Part shown: piece by piece, positions 16,094 through 27,355 of the stretch
Numbering within the stretch: position 1 is the first letter of the stretch
How the letters are laid out: each line of letters begins with the position of its first letter
Assembly (NCBI GenBank): GCA_965215355.1
Contig: CBDCDJ010000007.1
Span: forward strand, 1,922,001 to 1,986,000
Source of the DNA: CBDCDJ01 sp965215355
GTDB lineage: Bacteria > Deinococcota > Deinococci > Deinococcales > Trueperaceae
Length of the DNA stretch: 64,000 nt
Direction of reading: 5' to 3'
Made by a program: the position numbers and the translations under genes
The notes under the pieces: model-generated
Told to the model about the DNA's origin: nothing
The model's database searches: none
What the model saw: the letters and a program-made list of their open reading frames with translations, nothing else

Positions 16094-16125
16094 AAAAAGC
16101 CCCACCGTAACCTTCACGGTGGGGC
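16094..16125 (-). terminator. Intrinsic terminator of the osmC gene
   Basis: On the minus strand the arms GCCCCACCGT and ACGGTGGGGC close a stable hairpin followed by TTTTTC. It lies 15 nt after the osmC stop codon. Confidence 0.9.
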
Positions 16126-16139
16126 GAGACAGCTCGGGT

Positions 16140-16562
16140 TTACAGCAGTTTGGCGTCTAAACTGATGTCGACCGCCTTCAGGGCTTTCGAAATGGGGCAG
16201 TTTTCTTTCGCCTTTTTGGCGTGTTCTTGAAAGGTGTCCTGGTCCAGCCCCGGCACCTTGGCCTCGGTCTGCAGGTCGATTTTGTCGATGTTGGGACCAC
16301 CCTTCATGTCGAGGTGGACTTTGGCCGTGGTGGTGACGCTCTCGGGCGCGTGGCCCGCCTCGGCGAGCGCGTTTGAGAGGGCCATCGAGTAACAGGCGGC
16401 GTGGGACGCGCCCAAAAGCTCCTCGGGGTTCGTGCCTTTGCCGCTTTCGAAGCGCGACGGGAACGAGTAACTTCCGTTGAGCGCGCCGCTCTCGGTGGTG
16501 ACGGACCCGGAACCCTCTTTCAAGTTGCCCTTCCAAACGGCTTCAGCTGTGCGAGTTGGCAT
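16140..16562 (-). CDS. osmC: OsmC-family peroxiredoxin-like protein
   Basis: A 140-residue thiol-dependent organic-hydroperoxide reductase. It shows the OsmC start RTAEAVWKGNLKEGSGSVTTES, the motif GTNPEELLGASHAACYSMAL with the first redox Cys, and KAKENCPISKAL with the second. The two-Cys pattern matches active OsmC/Ohr enzymes; the sequence around the Cys favours OsmC over Ohr. The ATG at 16562 follows AAAGGAG by 6 nt. It is a single-gene unit ending in a clear terminator, divergent from uvrB. Induction by osmotic or oxidative stress is known of the family; no operator is obvious here. Confidence 0.92.
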   Translation of the reverse strand: MPTRTAEAVWKGNLKEGSGSVTTESGALNGSYSFPSRFESGKGTNPEELLGASHAACYSMALSNALAEAGHAPESVTTTAKVHLDMKGGPNIDKIDLQTEAKVPGLDQDTFQEHAKKAKENCPISKALKAVDISLDAKLL

Positions 16563-16717
16563 GTAAGCTCCTTTCGTTGAGCGGTATGAGTTTACCTCGA
16601 AACGGCAACGGCAGCCTAGAAGTGGAGAAAAACGGGACGAAAGAAGGACGGCTGTAAACCGGGGTTTTCGGCCGAAAATTACCCTTTCCCCGACATGGGC
16701 GAGGCGCTTCGGCAGGA

Positions 16718-16723
16718 TAAAAT
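16718..16723 (+). promoter_or_regulatory. -10 box TAAAAT for uvrB, leaderless
   Basis: TAAAAT is followed by 6 nt (AGAGGT) and ATG at 16730, so the message probably starts at the ATG. No LexA-type site is visible in the short gap. Confidence 0.55.
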
Positions 16724-16729
16724 AGAGGT

Positions 16730-18754
<2,025 letters not shown>

Positions 18755-18781
18755 CTGAATTCTGACTACTTCCTCGATGTC

Positions 18782-18787
18782 TATAAT
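18782..18787 (+). promoter_or_regulatory. Consensus -10 box TATAAT, leaderless
   Basis: TATAAT, 6 nt, then ATG at 18794; TTCTGA sits 16 nt upstream as a weak -35. It fixes the start of the ribbon-helix-helix gene at the ATG and not the adjoining GTG at 18788. Confidence 0.6.
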
Positions 18788-18793
18788 GTGGTC

Positions 18794-19084
18794 ATGGTTC
18801 GCAAACAGTTTTACCTAAAAGAAATCCAGAACAAAGCCCTCAAAAGGCGGGCGAAGGAACTCGGCGTTTCCGAGGCCGAAGTAGTGAGGCGAGCACTCGA
18901 TAAAGCTCTGGGAGGTGAGGCGGTCGCACCCACAATTGAGCAAAAAAAGGCGATTCTTCAAGCTTTTTTCGAAAGAGCCGATAGACTCGCTAAAACGCAC
19001 CGTCCCCCCGAAGGCTACCGCTTCGACCGCCAAGCGCTCTACGAAGAAGACAAGCGCTTTACCCGCTGGGGTAAGAAAGACTGA
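18794..19084 (+). CDS. Ribbon-helix-helix (CopG-like) protein, orphan
   Basis: A 96-residue protein whose first half, MVRKQFYLKEIQNKALKRR then AKELGVSEAEVVRRALDKAL, fits a ribbon-helix-helix DNA-binding domain, the usual antitoxin or plasmid-copy-control fold. The C-terminal half is charged and ends in FTRWGKKD; antitoxins often use such a tail to bind a PIN-type nuclease. No toxin gene follows: the next gene, 98 bp away, is an HTH regulator. It is therefore an orphan antitoxin or a free-standing regulator. Base usage is slightly less GC-rich than its neighbours. Target operators unknown. Confidence 0.7.
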   Translation: MVRKQFYLKEIQNKALKRRAKELGVSEAEVVRRALDKALGGEAVAPTIEQKKAILQAFFERADRLAKTHRPPEGYRFDRQALYEEDKRFTRWGKKD

Positions 19085-19181
19085 TTTTTCTCGAGCCCAC
19101 CCACTTCAGGTCGAAAGCCGTTCGGTTTCCCTTTTCAAATCCCCCCCTGGCATTTGAAAACGCCCTCCCGCACAATAGGGC

Positions 19182-19793
19182 ATGACGGACGAACCTTTCA
19201 CCCTGAACGAACAACAGCTCGAGCTTCTTTGCGACGCTAAGACGTACCTGCTGCTCGAGACCTTCAAAGAACCCCTCAACCCCAGCGCCGCGGCCAAAAA
19301 GCTCGGGCTGCCCGCGAACCGGGTCCACTACCACGTCAAACGTTTGGCGGCGGCCGGGCTGCTCCGCGTGGTCAGCGAGAACGGGCGCAGCCGGGTTTAT
19401 GAGACGGTCGCGACGAAGTTCCGCTTTCGCAAAGAGCTGTTGGGTCACGTGGCCGCTTCGCTGACGACGGGCGCGGGGGATTTGCTTACCGGCTTACGGC
19501 AGGGCTTTACGAACGCTTTCGAGCGGTTTTTTGAAGCGACCCAGGGCGAGGCTGACGAGGATGCGTCCGACTACGGGCGGCTCGAGCTTGGTGACGGCGT
19601 TTCTTTACGCGCCTATCAACCCTTGCTGGGCGTGGCGGAAGTGCGGCTGAGTGAAAAGGGCTACGCGAAAGTCGTGCAGGCGGTGCAAGAGGCCCTTCAC
19701 GACGCCGAGGGTGAAGGCACCGAGGCCGGTGACGCCGCCAAACCCTGCACGGTCGCGGTCGTCGTTTATCCGGGCAGGGCGGTTCCTGCCTGA
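19182..19793 (+). CDS. ArsR-like winged-helix regulator
   Basis: A 203-residue protein with an N-terminal winged helix: AKTYLLLETFKEPLNPSAAAKKLGLPANRVHYHVKRLAAAGLLRV reads as a classical ArsR-type HTH, with the wing around VVSENGRSRVYE. The C-terminal 120 residues are not recognised. The family represses or activates transcription in response to metals or small ligands, but no Cys cluster for metal binding is visible. The carD gene starts 88 bp downstream on the same strand. Target and ligand unknown. Confidence 0.75.
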   Translation: MTDEPFTLNEQQLELLCDAKTYLLLETFKEPLNPSAAAKKLGLPANRVHYHVKRLAAAGLLRVVSENGRSRVYETVATKFRFRKELLGHVAASLTTGAGDLLTGLRQGFTNAFERFFEATQGEADEDASDYGRLELGDGVSLRAYQPLLGVAEVRLSEKGYAKVVQAVQEALHDAEGEGTEAGDAAKPCTVAVVVYPGRAVPA

Positions 19794-19881
19794 GTTGAAC
19801 GCTTCTCGAAACCGCCCCGTCCCGCCCGCTGACGACAAAACCCGCAAACAATGGTATGTTGTCCGCCAGGAGGACACATTA

Positions 19882-20379
19882 GTGACGTTCAAGGTGGGCG
19901 ACGACGTGGTGTACCCTTCGCAGGGCGCGGGTACGATAGAAGAAACGACCACCAGAGAAGTTCTGGGGGAGCAGCACGAGTACCTGAAAATCGTCTTTGT
20001 CAGCGGCGACATGGAAGTGCTGGTGCCGCTGAAAAAAGGGCAAGAAGTGGGGCTGCGCTTAACCATCGGCAAGGACGAGGTCGAGCAGTTGCACGACACC
20101 ATCCTCAAGGCCGACCTGAGCTTGCCCAACCAGTGGCCGCCGCGCTTTCGGGCCGAGCAGGACATCATCTCCGCCGGCAACGCCTACGACCTCGCCAAGC
20201 TTTTGGGCGTGCTCTACCAGCGCGACCTGGACAAGGGGCTCGCCGCGACCGAGCGCGAGATCATGGAAAAAGCCAAGGACATGCTCGCCAGCGAACTGGC
20301 GGTCGTGCAAAAGACGAAGTTGAATCAGGCGCGGCAAGGCCTGGAGCAGTTTCTCGCCGACAACATCAGCCTGAGTTGA
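19882..20379 (+). CDS. carD: CarD-family transcription regulator
   Basis: A 165-residue CarD/CdnL protein, which binds the RNA polymerase beta subunit and stabilises open promoter complexes at housekeeping and rRNA promoters. The N-terminal TRCF-like interaction domain begins MTFKVGDDVVYPSQGAGTIEE, and the C-terminal helical DNA-contact domain includes NAYDLAKLLGVLYQRD and LDKGLAATEREIMEKAKDMLASELA. The GTG start at 19882 is set by AGGAGG about 9 nt upstream. The rsmA start overlaps the stop codon. CarD occurs throughout Deinococcota and supports that placement. Confidence 0.93.
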   Translation: MTFKVGDDVVYPSQGAGTIEETTTREVLGEQHEYLKIVFVSGDMEVLVPLKKGQEVGLRLTIGKDEVEQLHDTILKADLSLPNQWPPRFRAEQDIISAGNAYDLAKLLGVLYQRDLDKGLAATEREIMEKAKDMLASELAVVQKTKLNQARQGLEQFLADNISLS

Positions 20380-21236
20380 ACGGGGTCCGACCCTCCGACC
20401 CGACGGGTCCGCTTTACTCTCCCGCCGTCGTGGCTGATTTGCTGAGCCGTCACGGCCTGCGGGCCGACAAAAATTTCGGACAAAACTTTCTGGTCGACGG
20501 CAACGTGCTCAAAACCGTCGTCGCGGCCGCCGAGGTGCACCTCGGCGACACGGTGCTCGAGATTGGCCCCGGTCTGGGCGTGCTGACGCAAATTTTAGCC
20601 GAGCACGCCGGGCGGGTCGTCAGCGTCGAACTCGACGCGCGGCTGTTGCCGGTGCTGCAGGAAACGCTCCGGGCGTTCGACAACGTAGAAATAGTTCACG
20701 GCGACGGGCTCGAGCTTGACCTCGCCCAACTGCCGCCGCACAGCCTGCTCGTCGCCAACCTGCCCTACAACGTGGCGACGCCCATCGTGGTGCGCGCGCT
20801 CAAGTCGGGCCGCTTCAAGCGCGTGGTGGTGATGGTGCAAAAAGAGGTCGCCGAACGCCTCAAGGCGACGCCGGGCGAAGCGGCCTTCGGCGCGCTCAGC
20901 CTCGTCGTGCAGCACTTCGCCCGGGTGAAACTCGTCAAAGACGTCAAGCCGGACAGCTTTTACCCCGCGCCCGCGGTGACGAGCAGCGTGGTCCGCTTGG
21001 ACGTGAAGCCCGAAGCTCGGCCCGCCGAGGAACTGTTCGACCTCATCCACACGGCCTTCCGGCACCGCCGCAAAACTGTCAAAAAAAACCTGCTCATGGC
21101 GGGGTACGACAAACAAAGAGTCGTCACGGCGCTGCGAACTGCAAACCTCGACGAGCGCGTCCGCGCCGAAACTTTGGGATTGGAGGCGTTCGCAACCTTG
21201 CAAAGCGCCTTACGCCCTGACCGGACGCTTGACTGA
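20376..21236 (+). CDS. rsmA: 16S rRNA dimethyladenosine transferase RsmA
   Basis: Dimethylates A1518 and A1519 of 16S rRNA late in 30S assembly; known also as KsgA. The 286-residue protein has GLRADKNFGQNFLVDGNVL, the AdoMet motif VLEIGPGLGVLTQIL, and the catalytic NLPYNVATP. The C-terminal HTAFRHRRKTVKKNL motif is typical. The start is read as TTG at 20376, overlapping the carD TGA as TTGA, which gives the usual short stretch (SPAVVADLLSRHGL) before the core. GTG at 20430 is possible but would cut that conserved part. It is translationally coupled to carD. Confidence 0.93.
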   Translation: MNGVRPSDPTGPLYSPAVVADLLSRHGLRADKNFGQNFLVDGNVLKTVVAAAEVHLGDTVLEIGPGLGVLTQILAEHAGRVVSVELDARLLPVLQETLRAFDNVEIVHGDGLELDLAQLPPHSLLVANLPYNVATPIVVRALKSGRFKRVVVMVQKEVAERLKATPGEAAFGALSLVVQHFARVKLVKDVKPDSFYPAPAVTSSVVRLDVKPEARPAEELFDLIHTAFRHRRKTVKKNLLMAGYDKQRVVTALRTANLDERVRAETLGLEAFATLQSALRPDRTLD

Positions 21237-21308
21237 CAAGGTACGTCGTTCAAAGTAAGGTCGGCCGAAAACGCCCTGACGATGCTCGGCCTCACCGTCT
21301 CAGCCCGT

Positions 21309-21692
21309 CTACGCCTTCGCGTCTCGAGACGACGACCCACCCGGCTCCAGGGCCGTGCGGGCGACCGTGGCGGTGAAGGGCGTTTGCGCTTCGTCCACCA
21401 GCTCGAACACGCCTTCCAAAAACCCGCTCGGCGTGGTGAGGATGCAGACGCTCGAGTATTCGAAGCGGCCGCCGGGCAAAATCAGCGGGCGTTCCCCCGC
21501 GACACCCGTGCCGCGCAAAGTCTGCGCGCGCCCGAGACTGTCGGTGAGCGTCCAGGCGCGGGTCAGCACCCTCACCGCCAGGTCGCCCTGGTTGCCGAGC
21601 CGTACGGCGTAGCCGAAAACGTAGCGGCCCGCCTCCGGCTCGGAGTGTTCCGGCAGGTAGTAGGTGAGGAGGTCGGTTTGAACGGTCGGCAC
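21309..21692 (-). CDS. apaG: ApaG-domain protein
   Basis: A 127-residue ApaG (DUF525) protein of immunoglobulin-like fold, role unknown beyond stress and cation tolerance in Gammaproteobacteria. The region YYLPEHSEPEAGRYVFGYAV, the segment TLRGTGVAGERPLILPGGRF and EYSSVCILTTPSGFLEGVFEL match the family consensus closely. GTG at 21692 is chosen since a -10 box TATGCT lies 6 nt upstream on the minus strand and the family has only a few residues before this point. Longer frames extend upstream without family similarity. The gene is convergent with rsmA. Confidence 0.85.
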   Translation of the reverse strand: MPTVQTDLLTYYLPEHSEPEAGRYVFGYAVRLGNQGDLAVRVLTRAWTLTDSLGRAQTLRGTGVAGERPLILPGGRFEYSSVCILTTPSGFLEGVFELVDEAQTPFTATVARTALEPGGSSSRDAKA

Positions 21693-21698
21693 CCGCCC

Positions 21699-21704
21699 AG
21701 CATA
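21699..21704 (-). promoter_or_regulatory. -10 box TATGCT for apaG
   Basis: On the minus strand TATGCT is followed by 6 nt and the GTG at 21692; no ribosome site lies between. Confidence 0.4.
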
Positions 21705-22147
21705 AACCCCAAAGCTGCGGTCGGTTTGACCGCTGACGGCATTTGGGTTGAGGTGCGCTATAAGGTGTGACGCGGCTCGACCGCTATCAGGCCGTACAGC
21801 GTAGACGAAGCCCCGCCAGCCCCCGAGCCCCCGGAGACCGAGCCGAAACGTCCGAAATCGACCCGCCTGCACGCCCGCATCCTCAACGAAAACCCGCCGC
21901 CCGACCGTGCGACCCGCCCGTCCAGGCTTTTATCACCAGGGTTGACGAGCCCGAAAGTAAAGAGAACGATGCGCGGTTACGGGACCAACCACGACCGCGC
22001 AGCAAGAGAAGCTACCAAGGCCTTCGAGTTATGCAGGAAAGACACTGGACAGGCTGGAGGAGCGCTGCGACCCCTTTTATCAAGTCCCATTGAAGGGCGA
22101 TAGTTACTGGTCTTACAGTTGCTCAGTTGCTACCGCGAGAAGTCTGT
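21705..22147. other. Intergenic stretch without recognised gene
   Basis: About 440 bases upstream of apaG and downstream of the PAP2 gene. Open frames on both strands are short and match nothing I recognise; the segment near 21970-22140 falls in GC compared with the genes around it. No tRNA, terminator or long repeat was found. Confidence 0.4.
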
Positions 22148-22591
22148 TTAGAGAGAAGTCGCCAACCCCACGCCCACACCCAACAGCGCGCCGAACACCA
22201 CTTGCGGGTAGGTGTGGCCGAGCAGGGTTTTAAGCGCTTGCGGCTGAAACCCTTCGTCGAACAGGTGCGCCAACTCGCCGACGAGTTCGTTGATGAGTTC
22301 GGCCTGAATCCCGGCGGCGCGGCGGATGCCGGTCGCGTCGTACATGACGATGGAGCCGAAGACCATGGCGATGGCGAAAGCCGGACTCTGCCAGCCGTAC
22401 AGCGCGCCCAGGCTCGTCGCCAAACCCATCACCGCGGCCGAGTGCGACGAGGGCATTCCGCCGGTCTCGAGCAGCCTATCGAGCGCGAGGCGGCGCTCGG
22501 TGAGCAGCACCAAAACGACTTTGAACACCTGCGCCAGCACGGTCGCCAAGAGCGCCGTCCAGAGCGGTTTGTTGGCGAGCAGGTCGGTCAC
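22148..22591 (-). CDS. Divergent PAP2-family membrane protein
   Basis: A 147-residue integral membrane protein of the divergent PAP2 family (YuiD type), relatives of phosphatidic-acid phosphatase. It contains TGGMPSSHSAAVMGLATSLG, the acid-phosphatase-like SHS signature, followed by MYDATGIRRAAG and LGHTYPQVVFGALLG, and about four hydrophobic segments. The GTG start at 22591 follows AGGAG by a normal spacing. It is the last gene of the efp-accB-accC-asp23-nusB run, 33 bp after nusB. Substrate unproven; phosphatase activity is inferred from the fold. Confidence 0.85.
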   Translation of the reverse strand: MTDLLANKPLWTALLATVLAQVFKVVLVLLTERRLALDRLLETGGMPSSHSAAVMGLATSLGALYGWQSPAFAIAMVFGSIVMYDATGIRRAAGIQAELINELVGELAHLFDEGFQPQALKTLLGHTYPQVVFGALLGVGVGLATSL

Positions 22592-22624
22592 TTGGGTCTC
22601 CTGAGGGGGCGTGGCCCTAAAGGC

Positions 22625-23078
<454 letters not shown>

Positions 23079-23086
<8 letters not shown>

Positions 23087-23426
23087 GCGACAGCCCTTCA
23101 GGCACGTCGACCGCTTCGACGCTCACCTCGACCGTGTCGACGTCCAACCCCGTCATCGACGACACCGCCTCGCGCACCGCGCGTTGGGCCGCTCGAGCGA
23201 CCTCGGGTATGGCGAGCCCGTAGACGACGCGGACGCTCAGCAAAATGCGCACCTTGTCTTTTTCACGCTCGACCTGGATGCCCTTGGCCCGGCGGCCGGT
23301 CAAAATCTCGCCGACCCGGGCCGGCGGCGCGACCGTCGCCAAACCCTCGACCTCGTCTAAGGCGAGCTGCGCGATGCCGAACAGGACGTCTTGAGAAATC
23401 TCCAACTCGTCGGCGGTAAGACTCAT
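23079..23426 (-). CDS. Asp23/Gls24-family protein
   Basis: A 115-residue Asp23/DUF322 protein, a family of envelope-stress or membrane-associated proteins often found beside nusB and accC. The core ISQDVLFGIAQLALDEVEG, RRAKGIQVEREKDKVRILLSV and RAVREAVSSMTGLDVDTVEV matches the family. ATG at 23426 begins the conserved part; an upstream extension in frame lacks similarity. It overlaps nusB by 8 bp. Function in this lineage unknown. Confidence 0.85.
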
Positions 23427-23527
23427 TTGGACCCGCAGGCACGGGTTGAAACTGTGTTCATCGGTTCCCCTTTTGAGACTGGGCAGTCGTTGCCAACCTT
23501 GCTGGCTGGTGGCCAATCCCTGAATCG

Positions 23528-24877
23528 TTATTGCCCCTCTTCATTCAACAGCCTTTTCGCGATAAAGTTTGTATACACCGCCCCGCGTTTGAAAAAAGCG
23601 TTGTCGAGCACGCGGAGGTGAAAAGGGACGGTCGTCTTGACACCCTCGACGACGGTTTCGGACAGAGCGCGCTGGAGCCTGGCAATCGCCTGGTCCCGCG
23701 TAGGTGCCCAGGCGATGATTTTAGCAATCAGACTGTCGTAGTTGGGCGGGATGCGGTAGCCCGAGTACACGTGCGAGTCCACGCGAATGCCGGGTCCGCC
23801 GGGCCAGTGAACGTCGGTGATAGTTCCCGCCGAGGGTCGAAAATCAAAGTCGGGGTCTTCGGCGTTGACGCGCACTTCGATGGCGTGGCCCTCAACGCGA
23901 ATCTCGTCCTGCGTGACGCTCAAACCCTCGCCCGCCGCGACGCGGAACTGTTCCTGGACGAGGTCGAAGCGGGTGACCATCTCGGTCGCCGGGTGTTCGA
24001 CCTGGATGCGGGTGTTCATCTCGCTGAAGTAAAACGCGCCGTCGCGGTCGACCAAAAACTCGCAAGTGCCCGCACCGCGGTAGTTGATGCGTTCGGCTAA
24101 ACGCACCGCCGCCGCGGCGATGTCTAAGCGCAACGCTTCGGGCAGCGAACTCGTGGCTTCTTCCAAAACTTTCTGGTAGCGGCGCTGAATCGAGCAGTCG
24201 CGGTCGTAAAAGTGAACGACTTTGCCCTCGCCGTCACCGAACACCTGAATCTCGACGTGGCGCGGCTCTTCCAAAAACTTTTCCAGGTACATTTCCGGAT
24301 TTCCAAAGGCGGCCCTGGCCTCCTCCTGGGCATTGTTCAGGTTGCGCTCCAACTCGGCCTCACTCCGCACCACGCGCATCCCGCGGCCCCCGCCGCCGGC
24401 CGAGGCTTTGAGGATGACCGGGTAGCCGATGTCTTCGGCAGTTTTGCGGGCGTGCTCGAGCCCGGAGAGCGCGCCCGAGCCCGGCGTCAGCGGCACGCCC
24501 GCTTCGGCGGCGAGGGCTCGAGCGCTCGCCTTGTCGCCTACGCTGCGAATCGTCGCGGCGCGCGGCCCGATGAAGACCAGGTTGTGCTCTTCACACTTTT
24601 CGGCGAACTCGGCGTTTTCGGCCAAGAAGCCGTAGCCGGGGTGAACCGCTTCCGCGCCGGTCACGATGGCCGCCGAGAGCAGGTTGCGTACATTCAGGTA
24701 CGACCCCCCCGACGCAGCCGGCCCGATGCAAATCGACTCGTCGGCGAGCAGCACCGGCAGCGACTTTTCGTCGGCCTCCGAATACACGGCGACCGTTTTG
24801 ATGCCGAGTTCCTGGGCCGCGCGGAGCACGCGCAGCGCGATTTCGCCGCGGTTGGCGATTAAGATTTTGTTGAACAT
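23528..24877 (-). CDS. accC: Biotin carboxylase subunit of acetyl-CoA carboxylase
   Basis: Carboxylates biotin on AccB using ATP and bicarbonate, the first step of malonyl-CoA formation. The 449-residue protein has MFNKILIANRGEIALRVLRA, the ATP-grasp loop KASAGGGGRGMR near 160, DRDCSIQRRYQKVLEEA, and FYFSEMNTRIQVEHPATEM with the catalytic residues. It begins 3 bp after the accB stop, and a 101-bp gap precedes asp23. The carboxyltransferase subunits AccA and AccD are not encoded here. Confidence 0.97.
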   Translation of the reverse strand: MFNKILIANRGEIALRVLRAAQELGIKTVAVYSEADEKSLPVLLADESICIGPAASGGSYLNVRNLLSAAIVTGAEAVHPGYGFLAENAEFAEKCEEHNLVFIGPRAATIRSVGDKASARALAAEAGVPLTPGSGALSGLEHARKTAEDIGYPVILKASAGGGGRGMRVVRSEAELERNLNNAQEEARAAFGNPEMYLEKFLEEPRHVEIQVFGDGEGKVVHFYDRDCSIQRRYQKVLEEATSSLPEALRLDIAAAAVRLAERINYRGAGTCEFLVDRDGAFYFSEMNTRIQVEHPATEMVTRFDLVQEQFRVAAGEGLSVTQDEIRVEGHAIEVRVNAEDPDFDFRPSAGTITDVHWPGGPGIRVDSHVYSGYRIPPNYDSLIAKIIAWAPTRDQAIARLQRALSETVVEGVKTTVPFHLRVLDNAFFKRGAVYTNFIAKRLLNEEGQ

Positions 24878-24880
24878 CGC

Positions 24881-25368
<488 letters not shown>

Positions 25369-25369
<1 letters not shown>

Positions 25370-25926
25370 CAGGCGCGGCCCATGTAAGCGCCGGTCCGGG
25401 TGTCGACCCGGATGGTTTCGCCCTGGTCGATAAAGAGCGGTACGTTGACGGTCGCGCCCGACTCTAAAAGCGCCGGTTTGCTGCCGCCCGAGACGGTGTC
25501 GCCCCTGGCACCGGGGTCGGTCTGGGTAATTTTAAGCTCGACCACGTTGGGCAGGGTCAGTTTGAGCGCGCGGCCCTGGTAAAAGTCCACGGTGACTTCC
25601 AAGTTTTCTTTCAAAAACTTCGCGCCGTCGCCGACTTGCTCGCGCGTCAGGGTCGGCTGCTCGTAGGTTTCGGTGTCCATAAAGGTATAGGTGGCGCCGT
25701 CGCCGTACAGGTACTGCATGGTGCGGTAGTCGATGAAGATGTCTTGCAGCTTTTCGCCCGAGTTGAAGGTGCGCTCGACGATCGAGCCGGTGTCCAAGTT
25801 GCGGAACTTGGAGACGACCTTCGCCCCGCCCCGCCCGATTTTTTGGTGCTGGTAGTCCAGACACTCCCACAGGGAGCCGTCCATCATCACTTTGGTGCCG
25901 TTGCGTAAGTCTGTAACCGAAATCAT
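25369..25926 (-). CDS. efp: Elongation factor P
   Basis: Relieves ribosome stalling at polyproline stretches by entering the E site. The 185-residue protein is nearly identical in pattern to Thermus EF-P: MISVTDLRNGTKVMMDGSLWE, YQHQKIGRGGAKVVSKFRN, and TVSGGSKPALLESGATVNVP near the end. The tip residue is Arg32 (IGRGG), not the Lys modified in E. coli. No EarP or EpmA gene is in view. A GGAGG ribosome site precedes the ATG. It heads the operon with accB. Confidence 0.97.
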
Positions 25927-26052
25927 GCCTGCCTCCGAAAAATTACCTGTATTAGAACTGCTGGTTACGCCGTCAAGTCGTCACAGTCTAACACTTGCGT
26001 TCTCCGGGGTCAGAAGGTAAGGCGAAGAGAAGTCAGGTTTTAAACTAAACGA

Positions 26053-26598
26053 CCTACCGGCTGAAGCCGGTGGGTTGGTTTCGGCACTGAAAGTGACCTC
26101 TCAGGCTCAAGCCTGTTCGTCTTCATCAATGCTAAAGCTTTCCTCGATAGGTTCCTTATCATGTTGCTCGATATACGCTCTTATCTGTTCTTTACTGATG
26201 GTCCCTACGCTTGCACAAAAGTACCCCCGCGCCCAGATGTGCCGTCCCCAGTAACGCTTCTTCAGGTGCGGAAACTCTTGTTGCAGCAGCCGTGAGCTTC
26301 TTCCTTTCAGATACTGCATAACTCGTGACGGGCTCAGCTTCGGTGGGCATGACAGCAAAACGTGTACATGGTCTTTGCTCACGTGCCCTTTGATTATCTT
26401 TATCTCTCGGCTCAGGCACGTTTGTCTTATCAACTCTCTCGTTCGTTCGGCTACCTCTCCTTTCAGCACTTGATACCTGTATTTCGTTACCCACACAAAG
26501 TGATACTCGATGTCATACAGCGTATGCGCTCCGCGTCGATACTCCGCCATTGCATTATCCTAGCAACCCCGCTGAAGCTGTTCCGCCTAAAGGCGAAG
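26053..26598 (-). mobile_element. IS200/IS605-type insertion sequence
   Basis: The transposase gene is flanked by the subterminal hairpins expected of this family. Downstream of tnpA, bases 26053-26074 form a 9-bp stem around the loop TGAA (ACCGGC/GCCGGT core); upstream, 26581-26598 contains the small hairpin CGCC-TAAA-GGCG with TTCGCC-like flanks. The exact ends and the cleaved tetranucleotide cannot be fixed from this copy alone; the limits given are the hairpins. No tnpB follows, so this is a tnpA-only element. GC content drops here relative to neighbours. Confidence 0.85.
26107..26550 (-). CDS. tnpA: IS200/IS605 transposase TnpA (Y1 HUH)
   Basis: A 147-residue single-strand-specific transposase. 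The HUH metal motif is in KDHVHVLLSCPPKLSPSRVM, preceded by YHFVWVTKYRYQVL, and the catalytic Tyr is expected in the helix around QIRAYIEQHD. The frame is intact from ATG to stop, so the element may be active. Peel-and-paste transposition acts on the two flanking hairpins. The acidic C-terminal tail EEDEQ-like is ordinary for the family. Confidence 0.95.
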   Translation of the reverse strand: MAEYRRGAHTLYDIEYHFVWVTKYRYQVLKGEVAERTRELIRQTCLSREIKIIKGHVSKDHVHVLLSCPPKLSPSRVMQYLKGRSSRLLQQEFPHLKKRYWGRHIWARGYFCASVGTISKEQIRAYIEQHDKEPIEESFSIDEDEQA

Positions 26599-26655
26599 GA
26601 TTCAACCGGGCGTTTGGACATTGAAAAGACCAATCCGCGACATGACAATAAGGTT

Positions 26656-27075
26656 ATGAGCTACCTCGTTTTTACAATCGTCGCTTACTTCGCCCTTGCT
26701 GCGGTCAGCGCTGCCATCATGCTGTGGAACATGACGGTGGGTTCAATTTTTTTCATGGTGAGTGGTTTTGCGGTGATGTGGCCGTTCATCTTGAAACACG
26801 AAAAAGCAAAGCGGACAGCTGCTGACACCAACAACCTAGCAGCAGTGGATGCCGTGTCTAGTGGTCAGGGGCTACTCGAGCCCAAGCCCCAGAAAACAAA
26901 AAGGGGGTCGGTAGAGACCGAGCGTTACTCCCTGCCTCTTCCCGCAGATTTGGAAACGGACCTGCGCACCATCGCGGCTGTCGACAAGACCGAAGCGGTA
27001 AAGCAGGTTCAGGACTTGACAGGTATGAGGCTTTCAGAGGCAAGAACGTATGTGGAAACGCTAGGCCGACGGTAG
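26656..27075 (+). CDS. Membrane protein with L7/L12 C-terminal-like domain
   Basis: A 139-residue protein with two N-terminal transmembrane segments (LVFTIVAYFALAAVSAAIML and SIFFMVSGFAVMWPFIL), a polar linker, and a C-terminal part VDKTEAVKQVQDLTGMRLSEARTYVETL that resembles the ribosomal L7/L12 C-terminal helical motif (AIKxVRxxTGLGLKEAKxLVE). Such domains occur in unrelated small membrane proteins of unknown role. ATG at 26656 has AAGG just upstream. It lies next to the IS200 element in a lower-GC patch. The function is unknown. Confidence 0.6.
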   Translation: MSYLVFTIVAYFALAAVSAAIMLWNMTVGSIFFMVSGFAVMWPFILKHEKAKRTAADTNNLAAVDAVSSGQGLLEPKPQKTKRGSVETERYSLPLPADLETDLRTIAAVDKTEAVKQVQDLTGMRLSEARTYVETLGRR

Positions 27076-27100
27076 AGTGACAGGAAACAGTCACGGTCTC

Positions 27101-27355
27101 TCACCTAAAGAACGCAGACAAAAAAATGAGCAACCCACTGAAGAAACCCATCCAAATGCCCCAGCGAATAGGAGGGTTAGTACGTTCGATTTTGGCTTCA
27201 TAGCTCAGGTCGTGAGTGAACATCATCATCAAGGCGTAAAGTATCCCCTTTACCCCGTAGAACATAACAATGAGACCGCCGGGTAGCCCCAGACCGACCG
27301 CAGTCCATATCAACGTGTATTCAATTAAATTTCGAACATCTAGGTTCGCAAGCAC
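27101..27355 (-). CDS. Small membrane protein, hypothetical
   Basis: An 84-residue protein with two predicted membrane helices (TLIWTAVGLGLPGGLIVMFYGVKGILYALMM and WGIWMGFFSGLLIFLSAFF) joined by a charged loop, DLSYEAKIERTNPPIR. I do not recognise the family. GTG at 27355 is the first start in frame; no clear ribosome site precedes it, so the start is uncertain. The GC content is well below that of neighbouring genes. It is convergent with the L7/L12-like gene. Coding status rests on amphipathic regularity and codon pattern. Confidence 0.45.
   Translation of the reverse strand: MLANLDVRNLIEYTLIWTAVGLGLPGGLIVMFYGVKGILYALMMMFTHDLSYEAKIERTNPPIRWGIWMGFFSGLLIFLSAFFR

Noticed and set aside
21767..22147. 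Possible gene in the gap between apaG and the PAP2 gene
   Set aside because: Frames are short, shift between each other, show no known motif and no ribosome site.
26053..26598. IS200 ends fixed to the base
   Set aside because: One copy only; cleavage tetranucleotides cannot be derived.
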